Source: Clostridiales bacterium (lineage in GTDB: Bacteria > Bacillota > Clostridia > Peptostreptococcales > Anaerovoracaceae). Taken from it: a stretch of 7,845 nt of DNA. The translations under genes were made by a program, and so were the position numbers. Location of the stretch: positions 1 through 7,845 of the forward strand of contig WRFF01000082.1 in the NCBI GenBank assembly GCA_009778945.1, given 5' to 3'. Positions 1-4,691 of the stretch are shown in pieces. Each line of letters starts with the position of its first letter. The stretch's first letter is position 1. The notes beneath the pieces were generated by a model that ran no database searches, was not told the DNA's origin, and was given only the letters and a program-made list of their open reading frames with translations.

Positions 1-366
1 CAGATAGGGGTCTTCCGAAAAATACTCGAAATTCCGGCCGCAAAGCGGATTGCGTTTGATGTTCACGCCGGGCCCCAAAAGCAGCGCGACGCCCGCCGCG
101 CCCGCCTCTTCCGCGATCCCCGCGCCCATCAGCCCCGCAAGGGTTTTGTCAAAGCTGCATGCAACGAGGCTCTCCGTGGGAAAGCAGGCCGCTTTTAACG
201 GCCGGGGAACGCCCGGGCCGAATCCCGGGCCGGACAGCTTCCGCAAACCATGAGGGCCGTCGCTCATCCGAACCGACGGGATCCCGTGCGCAGGGAAGCT
301 TTTCGTGCGCCACGCGTCCCGCCCGCTGCCCAGCGCCACCTTGTCTTTCAGCCGCATGCCGGCCAT
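1..366 (-). CDS. Glycoside hydrolase family 3 (beta-glucosidase type), N-terminal part, runs off the window
   Basis: This encodes the first 122 residues of a family 3 glycosidase. Enzymes of this family release terminal sugars from beta-glucosides, beta-xylosides or related glycans by a retaining mechanism. The start of the family's TIM-barrel domain is visible: an LKDKVALGSGRDAW segment at residues 6-19, SDGPHGLR at 35-42, FPTESLVACSFD at 62-73, and a GPGVNIKRNPLCGRNFEYF stretch from residue 98 ending in SEDPYL at the window edge. The catalytic aspartate and the C-terminal domains lie outside. No signal peptide is visible, so the enzyme is probably cytoplasmic. An in-frame TGA lies at 375-373, so the start is ATG 366 or ATG 357; neither has a strong Shine-Dalgarno. 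It follows the NTF2-like gene by 57 bases on the same strand and is probably cotranscribed with it. The family is certain; the substrate is unknown. Confidence 0.93.
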   Translation of the reverse strand, partial: MAGMRLKDKVALGSGRDAWRTKSFPAHGIPSVRMSDGPHGLRKLSGPGFGPGVPRPLKAACFPTESLVACSFDKTLAGLMGAGIAEEAGAAGVALLLGPGVNIKRNPLCGRNFEYFSEDPYL

Positions 367-423
367 TTCTTTTCAGGGGAACATGAATCGCAGACAGACG
401 CCATTTCCCGGATCAACGCTTCC

Positions 424-786
424 TCAAACCTGCACGCCCGAAAAAAGTTTCGCGATCACGCTCCATTCGCCGTCAAGCCGGATAAAGCTCAATATGTCGG
501 TATAGCGTATATCAAAAACGCGAAGCTTCACGCGGGCCACGGCGGTGTTTTCGCCTGTGAAGTCAATCGACAGGATCTCCTCTTCGCGCGGAAAAGCCGG
601 CGCGTCGGCGGGCCTTGACCCGACAAGCGCCGCAAAAGCTTCTTTTGGCATATCTTCCAGATTTCCCTGCGCAATCCCGTAAATATGCGCCGACGGATGG
701 AATACCCGTCTCATATTGTCCGCTTTCCCATCAAAACTTCCGTCAAAATAAAGCTGTATGACCTCTTTGATTTCCCTGGTATCCAT
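424..786 (-). CDS. NTF2/SnoaL-like small protein (putative lumazine-binding type)
   Basis: A 120-residue protein with the pattern of the NTF2-like cone fold. An N-terminal helix (EIKEVIQLYFDGSFDGKADN, residues 5-24) is followed by the VFHPSAHIYG motif (28-37), then beta strands ending in a DILSFIRLDGEWSVIAKLF segment (97-115). That ending is typical of the 'putative lumazine-binding' branch, whose function is mostly unknown; members may be small ligand-binding or isomerase-like proteins. Start choice: an upstream in-frame ATG exists at 828, but ATG 786 has a clear Shine-Dalgarno (AGAAGGA, four bases before the ATG) and opens exactly where the family normally starts. It lies first in the unit with the GH3 gene and has an extended -10 promoter about 50 bases upstream. 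A role in the sugar pathway of the neighbouring glycosidase is an inference from position only. Confidence 0.8.
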   Translation of the reverse strand: MDTREIKEVIQLYFDGSFDGKADNMRRVFHPSAHIYGIAQGNLEDMPKEAFAALVGSRPADAPAFPREEEILSIDFTGENTAVARVKLRVFDIRYTDILSFIRLDGEWSVIAKLFSGVQV

Positions 787-836
787 AGTTTCCTTCTTTC
801 TGATTTTGCGGAATCCGCTGTCACGCATCTACGGGA

Positions 837-866
837 AGTATAGCATATTCTTTGCGGAGACAATAA
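837..866 (-). promoter_or_regulatory. Promoter for the NTF2-like/GH3 unit
   Basis: On the minus strand there is an extended -10 element, TGCTATACT (-10 hexamer at 842-837). It has a TTATTG -35 candidate at 866-861 with an 18-base spacer; an overlapping TTGTCT at 863-858 would give a 15-base spacer. Predicted transcription starts near 830, about 45 bases before ATG 786. The left copy of the repeated operator begins at the upstream edge of this -35 box. Confidence 0.6.
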
Positions 867-887
867 CTTTAAAGGTACTATATCCTT
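866..887. promoter_or_regulatory. Operator candidate, copy 1 (MerR-type)
   Basis: A 22-base element, read on the plus strand as ACTTTAAAGG then TACTATATCCTT. It matches the element at 1053-1074 at 19 of 22 positions and in the same orientation. It carries an AAGG (872-875) / CCTT (884-887) dyad and lies at the upstream edge of the -35 box of the NTF2-like/GH3 promoter. A regulator bound here could activate or block that promoter. The adjacent MerR proteins are the natural candidates, but this is inferred. Confidence 0.55.
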
Positions 888-970
888 ATTCATTGAGATT
901 TGGCTCTTTTCACATGCATAGTTACGCAATTGCAGCTCGAATCTTTTAAAACAATTTTGTATTTATCTTC

Positions 971-1036
971 AAAAAATCCTCATATTTCAATGATTTTTTC
1001 GACGGGTATTTTACTCGAAAAAAAATTTAAAAAAAA
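971..1036. repeat. A-tracts and a 9-base inverted repeat upstream of the MerR promoter
   Basis: Runs of A or T occur at 971-976, 994-999, 1018-1025 and 1029-1036. An inverted repeat, TTTTTTCGA (994-1002) and TCGAAAAAA (1015-1023), encloses a 12-base loop. The stem is too AT-rich and wrongly placed for a convincing terminator. The A-tracts just upstream of the plus-strand -35 box could act as an UP-like element or a bend. No gene is seen between 829 and 1120. Confidence 0.4.
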
Positions 1037-1051
1037 TTCTCAAAGAGAATT
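1035..1051. promoter_or_regulatory. 17-base perfect palindrome at the MerR -35 box
   Basis: AATTCTCAAAGAGAATT has 7-base arms around AAA, and its last two bases are the first two of the TTGACT -35 box. It differs from the repeated 22-base element, so it may be the site of a second regulator or of the second MerR paralogue. Binding here would compete with RNA polymerase or touch its upstream edge. Confidence 0.5.
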
Positions 1052-1080
1052 GACTTCAAAGTTACTTTATCCTTTAGTAT
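1050..1080 (+). promoter_or_regulatory. MerR-type promoter with 19-base spacer
   Basis: A TTGACT -35 box (1050-1055) and a TAGTAT -10 box (1075-1080) are separated by 19 bases. This overlong spacer is the hallmark of promoters that MerR-family proteins untwist to activate. The spacer is filled by the repeated 22-base operator and contains AAAGT-T-ACTTT (1058-1068). Predicted transcription starts near 1087, giving a leader of about 190 bases before the first MerR gene. Autoregulation of the MerR pair is the simplest interpretation. Confidence 0.65.
1053..1074. promoter_or_regulatory. Operator candidate, copy 2 (MerR-type)
   Basis: Second copy of the 22-base element, read ACTTCAAAGT then TACTTTATCCTT. 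It differs from copy 1 only at the 5th, 10th and 15th positions (1057, 1062, 1067). It occupies the spacer of the MerR promoter, where MerR-family dimers bind. The conserved core can be written ACTTyAAAGkTACTwTATCC, followed by TT. Confidence 0.6.
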
Positions 1081-1089
1081 AAAAATAAC

Positions 1090-1153
1090 GGAGACGGCGG
1101 AAAAACTTCGAACAAACGATATGTATTCGACGCCGAAGGAACCCACCGTCTCC
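1090..1153 (+). promoter_or_regulatory. Stem-closed element at the 5' end of the MerR transcript
   Basis: GGAGACGG (1090-1097) pairs perfectly with CCGTCTCC (1146-1153), beginning within about three bases of the predicted transcription start. Inside it are a C/A mismatch, two more GC pairs (1099-1100 with 1143-1144), an internal loop, and a second helix CTTCG (1106-1110) / CGAAG (1134-1138) with a 23-base loop. A TCGAA/TTCGA pairing (1108-1112 with 1126-1130) is an alternative to that inner helix. It matches no riboswitch consensus I can recall. It could be a ligand-sensing leader, a protein site or a simple 5' stabilising stem. Confidence 0.4.
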
Positions 1154-1282
1154 ATACCTATAATTGTTGCGGGGGGGCGTGATCCTATTTCAAAGGGGGG
1201 ATTCCGCCGCGAAAGGAAGTCTCTTTACCTTTTGCGATACCTCCTGTTCCAAAAAGGAAAGGATCACAGGACAATATTATGA
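1121..1282 (+). CDS. Possible 53-codon upstream ORF overlapping the MerR start (ATGA)
   Basis: An ATG at 1121 opens 53 codons, the reading frame staying open through the whole leader and ending in TGA at 1280-1282. That stop overlaps the MerR ATG at 1279-1281 as ATGA, the usual layout of translationally coupled genes. The peptide begins MYSTPKEPTVSIPIIVAGG and has a basic, leucine-rich second half. No Shine-Dalgarno is visible before 1121, the sequence resembles no family I know, and the region is also explained by RNA helices. It is probably chance, but worth recording. Confidence 0.15.
   Translation: MYSTPKEPTVSIPIIVAGGRDPISKGGFRRERKSLYLLRYLLFQKGKDHRTIL
1179..1271 (+). promoter_or_regulatory. 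Nested helices in the MerR leader that reach the ribosome binding site
   Basis: Three nested helices can form. The outer is GTGATCCT (1179-1186) with AGGATCAC (1260-1267), extended by TTTC/GGAA across a bulged A. The middle is AGGGGG (1194-1199) with CCTCCT (1240-1245). The inner is a 9-pair hairpin, CGCGAAAGG (1208-1216) with CCTTTTGCG (1228-1236), including one G-U pair. The Shine-Dalgarno AGGA (1268-1271, seven bases before ATG 1279) directly abuts the outer helix. Competing pairings exist: TCCTG (1242-1246) with CAGGA (1267-1271) would hide the Shine-Dalgarno, and CCTTTT (1228-1233) with AAAAGG (1252-1257) would break the inner hairpin. Mutually exclusive folds suggest translational control. 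Confidence 0.4.
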
Positions 1283-2100
1283 AAGACCGATTGTCAATCA
1301 AAGAATTTTCGAAGCTGTCCCGAATTGCGGACTCTACGCTTCGCTATTGGGATAAGATCAACCTCTTTCCGCCCGGTATACGCAGCACCCGGAACCACTA
1401 TCGATATTATTCCCCCTCCCAGATGATCGAGGTGAATTTCATCACCATTTTGAGCAAGCTGAAAGTTCCGCTTAAGACGATTATCGAGATGGGAAGCACC
1501 CGGACCCCGGAGAAGATAGATTCTCTTTTTGCACAGCAGGAAAAGACCCTCGACACAGAGATGCGAAGGCTTATCGAAGCTTATTCCCTCATCCATATAA
1601 GGCAGGAGCTGCTCAGGGAAGGTATGGCGGCGAAAGAAGGGGCCATTTCCATTCGCCGCCAGGAAGAGATGAATATCGTCCTCGGCAGGCCGAATATCTT
1701 TCGGAACGGGGAGCCGTTTTACAGGCCTTTTATGCATTTTCGCGAAGACTCGGACATCCTTCGCGTCAATTTGGAATTCCCGATCGGTGGGCGTTACACG
1801 ACCATGGGCGCCTTCGTGGAAAACCCCTCCGAGCCTGAACGTTTTTTCTCCTTTGACTCCAGCGGCGCTACCGTCATACCCGCCGGGGAATACCTCGTCG
1901 CCTATGTCCGGGGATACTACTGGGAAATGGGGAAAATGCCGGGACGGATGGCGGCCTACGCAAAAGAACATGATTTGACCTGCTCCGGTCCCGTATATGT
2001 GATTTATCTTCACGACGAAGTCTGTACAAAAGAGTCCACGCAATACCTGGCTAGGATTTGCGTTGCCATCGCACCGGAAGGCGCTCCGGATATGATATAA
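1279..2100 (+). CDS. MerR-family regulator with GyrI-like effector domain (first of a tandem pair)
   Basis: A 273-residue transcription factor. Residues 4-42 form the MerR winged helix (LSIKEFSKLSRIADSTLRYW, then NHYRYYSP at 39-46). A dimerising helix covers about 80-112. Residues 120-265 look like the GyrI/BmrR-type effector domain, ending in the GPVYVIYLHDEVCT motif (237-250); the DE pair (246-247) is where BmrR-like proteins use an acidic residue for cationic ligands. No cysteine cluster of the metal-sensing kind is present, so a small organic effector is likely. The Shine-Dalgarno is AGGA, seven bases before the ATG. It is transcribed from the 19-base-spacer promoter through a structured leader, and is followed 25 bases later by its paralogue. 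Likely targets are itself and the divergent NTF2-like/GH3 unit, by shared operators (inferred). Confidence 0.88.
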   Translation: MKDRLSIKEFSKLSRIADSTLRYWDKINLFPPGIRSTRNHYRYYSPSQMIEVNFITILSKLKVPLKTIIEMGSTRTPEKIDSLFAQQEKTLDTEMRRLIEAYSLIHIRQELLREGMAAKEGAISIRRQEEMNIVLGRPNIFRNGEPFYRPFMHFREDSDILRVNLEFPIGGRYTTMGAFVENPSEPERFFSFDSSGATVIPAGEYLVAYVRGYYWEMGKMPGRMAAYAKEHDLTCSGPVYVIYLHDEVCTKESTQYLARICVAIAPEGAPDMI

Positions 2101-2125
2101 TATATGAGTGAAAAAGAAGGCGTAT

Positions 2126-2953
2126 ATGGAAGAATCATCCTTGCTGTCAATCAAGGAACTGGCGAAAGTAACTGGCATAACACAATCCACACTTCGCTAC
2201 TACGATGAAATCGGGCTGCTTTCCCCTACGCTGCGGGGAGATAATAACTACCGGTATTACCACCCTCATCAGATCGTCCTCCTCAATTTCATCAATGTCC
2301 TCGCCGACATGGGAGTTTCTCTTGCCAAAATCAAAGAGCTGAAGACGGACCGGACGCCTTCTTCCATCCTGGAGGTTCTCCGCCGTCAGGAAGTTGAGCT
2401 GAACCGTCAGCTTCGCGAAATCCAAGGGGCCTACACAATCATTCATACCTTCCGGGACAATATTCAGACCGGGCTCCTTGCCCGGGATGGCGAGATCAGC
2501 GTACAGGACCTGCCGGAGCTTCCTATCATCCTGGGCCAGGACAACGATTTCCGGAACCGCGAGAGCTGGTATTCCGCTTTTATGGATTTCTATAAGTCGG
2601 CGCAGCAGTACAGGATCAACTTGCGTTATCCCATCGGCGGGATGCACGAGAGCATGAACGACTGGCTGAGAGAGCCCGGTTGGCCAAAGAAATACTTCTC
2701 CATGGATCCCGTGGGAAACAGCGTCCGCGCGGCGGGGAAATACCTCGTAAGCTATCATCGCGATTACTACGGCCAATTCGGCGACATTCCCGAGCGGATG
2801 GAGGGCTTTGCGCGTGAAAACGGCCTGCAATTTGAAGGGCCCGTATATAATATCTATCTGCACGATGAAATCTGCACAGTGGACCCGAATCAATACCTGG
2901 TCCAGATCACGGCGCGTCTGAAAGACTCAAAACGCACCGCTCGCCGGGATTAG
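2126..2953 (+). CDS. MerR-family regulator with GyrI-like effector domain (second of a tandem pair)
   Basis: A 275-residue paralogue of the preceding gene with the same layout. The winged helix is at about residues 7-45 (LSIKELAKVTGITQSTLRYY), a helix lies near 80-112, and the effector domain at 125-265 ends in GPVYNIYLHDEICTVDPNQY (238-257). Start choice: a GTG at 2108 is in frame, but ATG 2126 has AGAAGG five bases upstream and leaves the normal N-terminus of the family. It is in one transcript with the first regulator. Two full-length, clearly diverged copies suggest two effectors or a heterodimer. Its TAG stop (2951-2953) overlaps the TAA of the convergent adenosyltransferase gene, so no intergenic terminator separates the two operons. 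Confidence 0.88.
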   Translation: MEESSLLSIKELAKVTGITQSTLRYYDEIGLLSPTLRGDNNYRYYHPHQIVLLNFINVLADMGVSLAKIKELKTDRTPSSILEVLRRQEVELNRQLREIQGAYTIIHTFRDNIQTGLLARDGEISVQDLPELPIILGQDNDFRNRESWYSAFMDFYKSAQQYRINLRYPIGGMHESMNDWLREPGWPKKYFSMDPVGNSVRAAGKYLVSYHRDYYGQFGDIPERMEGFARENGLQFEGPVYNIYLHDEICTVDPNQYLVQITARLKDSKRTARRD

Positions 2954-3474
2954 AACTCGATTCCCTTGCGGGCGAGGATGCCCTTGTCGTAGGGGTGTTT
3001 GTGTTTGCGGATCACGGATACATAATCGGCTACCTCGAGAAACTGCGGCATCGGGTCGCGGCCCGTGAGCACAAGTTCCGCCGTCTCCCGTTTCGCTTCA
3101 ATCAGTTCAAGCACTTCCTCTACAGGCACCATACCCGCGAGCGCCGCGGAGCAAATCTCGTCCAAAATGAGCAAATCGACATCGAGCGCGCGCGCCTCGG
3201 CGAGCATTTCCCGGTTCATCTGCCGGTAAGCGGAAAGCGTATCCCCGCCCATATCCTTCAGAAAGGTAAATTCCCCGGATGCGTCGACAGCGCCGATACG
3301 GTGCGCACGGATCTCCACGCCCGGAAGCCGCTCCAGCGCCAGCGCTTCCGAGCCGCTGTCCGGTTTCATGAAAAACACAACGCCCACCGTGAGCCCCGCA
3401 CCCGCCGCGCGCACGCCGAGTCCGATCGCTGCCGTCGTCTTGCCCTTGCCATCTCCCGTATAAAGATGGATCAT
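2950..3474 (-). CDS. cobO: Cob(I)alamin adenosyltransferase (CobA/CobO/BtuR family)
   Basis: A 174-residue cytoplasmic enzyme that transfers the 5'-deoxyadenosyl group of ATP to the cobalt of reduced corrinoids, in cobalamin synthesis and salvage. Evidence: P-loop GDGKGKTT at residues 7-14, Walker-B-like LLILDEI at 101-107, LTGRDP at 136-141, and the family C-terminus VIRKHKHPYDKGILARKGIE (154-173). The length fits a family without an N-terminal extension. Its ATG overlaps the stop of the ECF subunit gene as ATGA (3474-3471), so translation is probably coupled. It is the last gene of the corrinoid operon, and its stop overlaps that of the convergent MerR gene. Pairing with a corrinoid-protein methyltransferase is notable, since such proteins use base-on or base-off cobamides that are not adenosylated. 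Confidence 0.92.
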   Translation of the reverse strand: MIHLYTGDGKGKTTAAIGLGVRAAGAGLTVGVVFFMKPDSGSEALALERLPGVEIRAHRIGAVDASGEFTFLKDMGGDTLSAYRQMNREMLAEARALDVDLLILDEICSAALAGMVPVEEVLELIEAKRETAELVLTGRDPMPQFLEVADYVSVIRKHKHPYDKGILARKGIEF

Positions 3475-4004
3475 CTGTTATTCCCGTCCCTGCGGGTCGG
3501 CCGGTGCGGATATGTTGTAAGGGAAAGCTTGCGTACCGCGGGAAAAATCGCAGCCGCGACGATGACGCCGGCGGCGCCCTGCGCCAAATTGAAAGGAATG
3601 CCGACAAGCGCCTGGTTTACATTGAAAAACAACGCTTCAAACAGCGCGTATCCGCCCGTCATAAGCAGCGCGCAGACGATCGTCACGAAAACGAAGCGCC
3701 GCAGCGTACCGCCGGACGCAATACGCCCGCAAATCAACCCCATCGCGCCTTTGATAAGGGCCGTGGGGATCATATACACAACGAATCCGCCGGACAGATC
3801 CGAAAGCGCCGATCCGACCGCAGCGGCAACCGCGCCGTACGGGCCGCCCAGCAAATAAGCGGCGAGATAAACCGGCGCGTCGCCGATGTTCAGATAGCCG
3901 CCGCCGCCCGGCACGGGAATGCGGATCATAAAAGTCACGACAAAGATGACCGCCGCCGAAGCTGCCGTCATCGTGATCCTCTGTGCGCCTGTTTCCAATT
4001 TCAT
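3471..4004 (-). CDS. ECF transporter S component (vitamin or corrinoid-precursor uptake, substrate unproven)
   Basis: A 177-residue membrane protein with about five or six hydrophobic segments (near 12-28, 42-66, 72-94, 103-125, 140-156). It belongs to the substrate-binding S subunits of energy-coupling factor transporters, which work with a shared EcfT and two ATPases encoded elsewhere. Seen: an Ala-x3-Ala pattern in the first helix (A14, A18), which in this family contacts EcfT; the NIGDAPVYLAAYLLGGPYGA stretch at 39-58 continuing to GSALSDLSGG (64-73); and PTALIKGAMG at 80-89. It starts 12 bases after the corrinoid-protein gene and overlaps the adenosyltransferase gene. That context favours a corrinoid, a corrinoid precursor or a folate as cargo (inferred). 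Other S-component specificities are not excluded. Confidence 0.85.
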   Translation of the reverse strand: MKLETGAQRITMTAASAAVIFVVTFMIRIPVPGGGGYLNIGDAPVYLAAYLLGGPYGAVAAAVGSALSDLSGGFVVYMIPTALIKGAMGLICGRIASGGTLRRFVFVTIVCALLMTGGYALFEALFFNVNQALVGIPFNLAQGAAGVIVAAAIFPAVRKLSLTTYPHRPTRRDGNNR

Positions 4005-4016
4005 GTAAAGCCCGCC

Positions 4017-4676
4017 CTATCCTCCTGTTTTCCGCTCCAGCATCCAATGCTTGCACACCTGCACGGCTTCGTACGCGTTGGTGCTGAAAGCATCCGCGCC
4101 GGTATATTGGCAGACGCTGCGGTTCACAATGCTTCCGCCGATATATACCTTTGAGCGCCGCCGAAGCCCCGCCGCCTTCAGCGCTTCCACTGTCTCCCGC
4201 ATCGAGTCGACCGCCGTCGAGAGAAGCCCGGAAAGGCCTATGATATCCGGCGCATAGGCGGCGGCGGCGTTCACGAAAGCCGGCGGCGCCTGATCGATGC
4301 CGATATCGATCACGCGAAAATTCGCAGCCTCGAGCATTGTTTTGAAAAGATTCTTCCCGATATAGTGGATATCGCCCGCAACCGTGCCAAGCACCACCGT
4401 GCCCGCCGAAAAATCACCGCTTCCGAAGCCGAGCAGCGGTTTCAGTTTTTCGACGGCTTCCGCCAGCAAAGACCCCGCGAAGACCAGGTCGCCCACGAAA
4501 TACTGACCGGATCCGAAACGCTCGCCTACGATATCCATTCCCTGCTGAAAGGACGCAAGCACTTCGCGCGCGTCCGCGGCGTCCGGGGTTTCCTCAAGGA
4601 AGGTTCCGAGCAATTCCATGGCGCGTGCTTCTTCCAAGTCGCCGACGGCCTGTTTCAGAAGCGCCGTATCGATCAT
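4017..4676 (-). CDS. Corrinoid-binding methyl-carrier protein (MtgC/MttC/MtaC type)
   Basis: A 219-residue protein that carries a methyl group on a bound cobamide between methyltransferases. Residues 1-85 form the helical cap (B12-binding domain 2 type, with ERFGSGQYFVGDLVFAGSLL at 52-71). Residues 92-215 form the Rossmann-like B12-binding domain. The signature GDIHYIGKN (101-109) holds D102, H104 and G107, with H104 the expected lower cobalt ligand; GLSGLLS (147-153) and YIGGSIVN (178-185) complete the pocket. All key residues are present. It lies 15 bases after the methyl-THF methyltransferase gene, its obvious partner. No MttB- or MtaB-like methyltransferase is in the window, so the source or final acceptor of the methyl group is unknown. 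Confidence 0.93.
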   Translation of the reverse strand: MIDTALLKQAVGDLEEARAMELLGTFLEETPDAADAREVLASFQQGMDIVGERFGSGQYFVGDLVFAGSLLAEAVEKLKPLLGFGSGDFSAGTVVLGTVAGDIHYIGKNLFKTMLEAANFRVIDIGIDQAPPAFVNAAAAYAPDIIGLSGLLSTAVDSMRETVEALKAAGLRRRSKVYIGGSIVNRSVCQYTGADAFSTNAYEAVQVCKHWMLERKTGG

Positions 4677-4691
4677 GGAGCCGGCCTGCCG

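Noticed and set aside
787..828. Upstream ATG at 828 as the start of the NTF2-like protein
   Set aside because: ATG 786 has a strong Shine-Dalgarno at the right distance and matches the family N-terminus. The -10 box at 842-837 would put the transcript start at or downstream of 828.
994..1023. TTTTTTCGA/TCGAAAAAA inverted repeat as a terminator
   Set aside because: The stem is mostly A-T pairs, the loop is 12 bases, and no gene ends nearby on either strand.
1131..1140. CGCCGAAGGA in the MerR leader, resembling a glycine riboswitch core
   Set aside because: The surrounding helices do not match the glycine aptamer layout, no second aptamer follows, and the downstream genes are regulators, not glycine-related genes.
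1159..1164. A perfect TATAAT in the MerR leader
   Set aside because: No -35 box at 16-19 bases upstream and no extended -10 TG. The promoter at 1050-1080 is better supported.
1294..2893. Long minus-strand frames opposite both MerR genes (298 and 248 codons)
   Set aside because: The plus-strand frames have clear MerR and GyrI-like domains with good ribosome sites. The antisense frames match no family and mirror each other only because the MerR genes are paralogous.
2995..4154. Plus-strand frames of 287 and 216 codons opposite the CobO and ECF genes
   Set aside because: Basic, low-information translations opposite genes with clear motifs and operon spacing.
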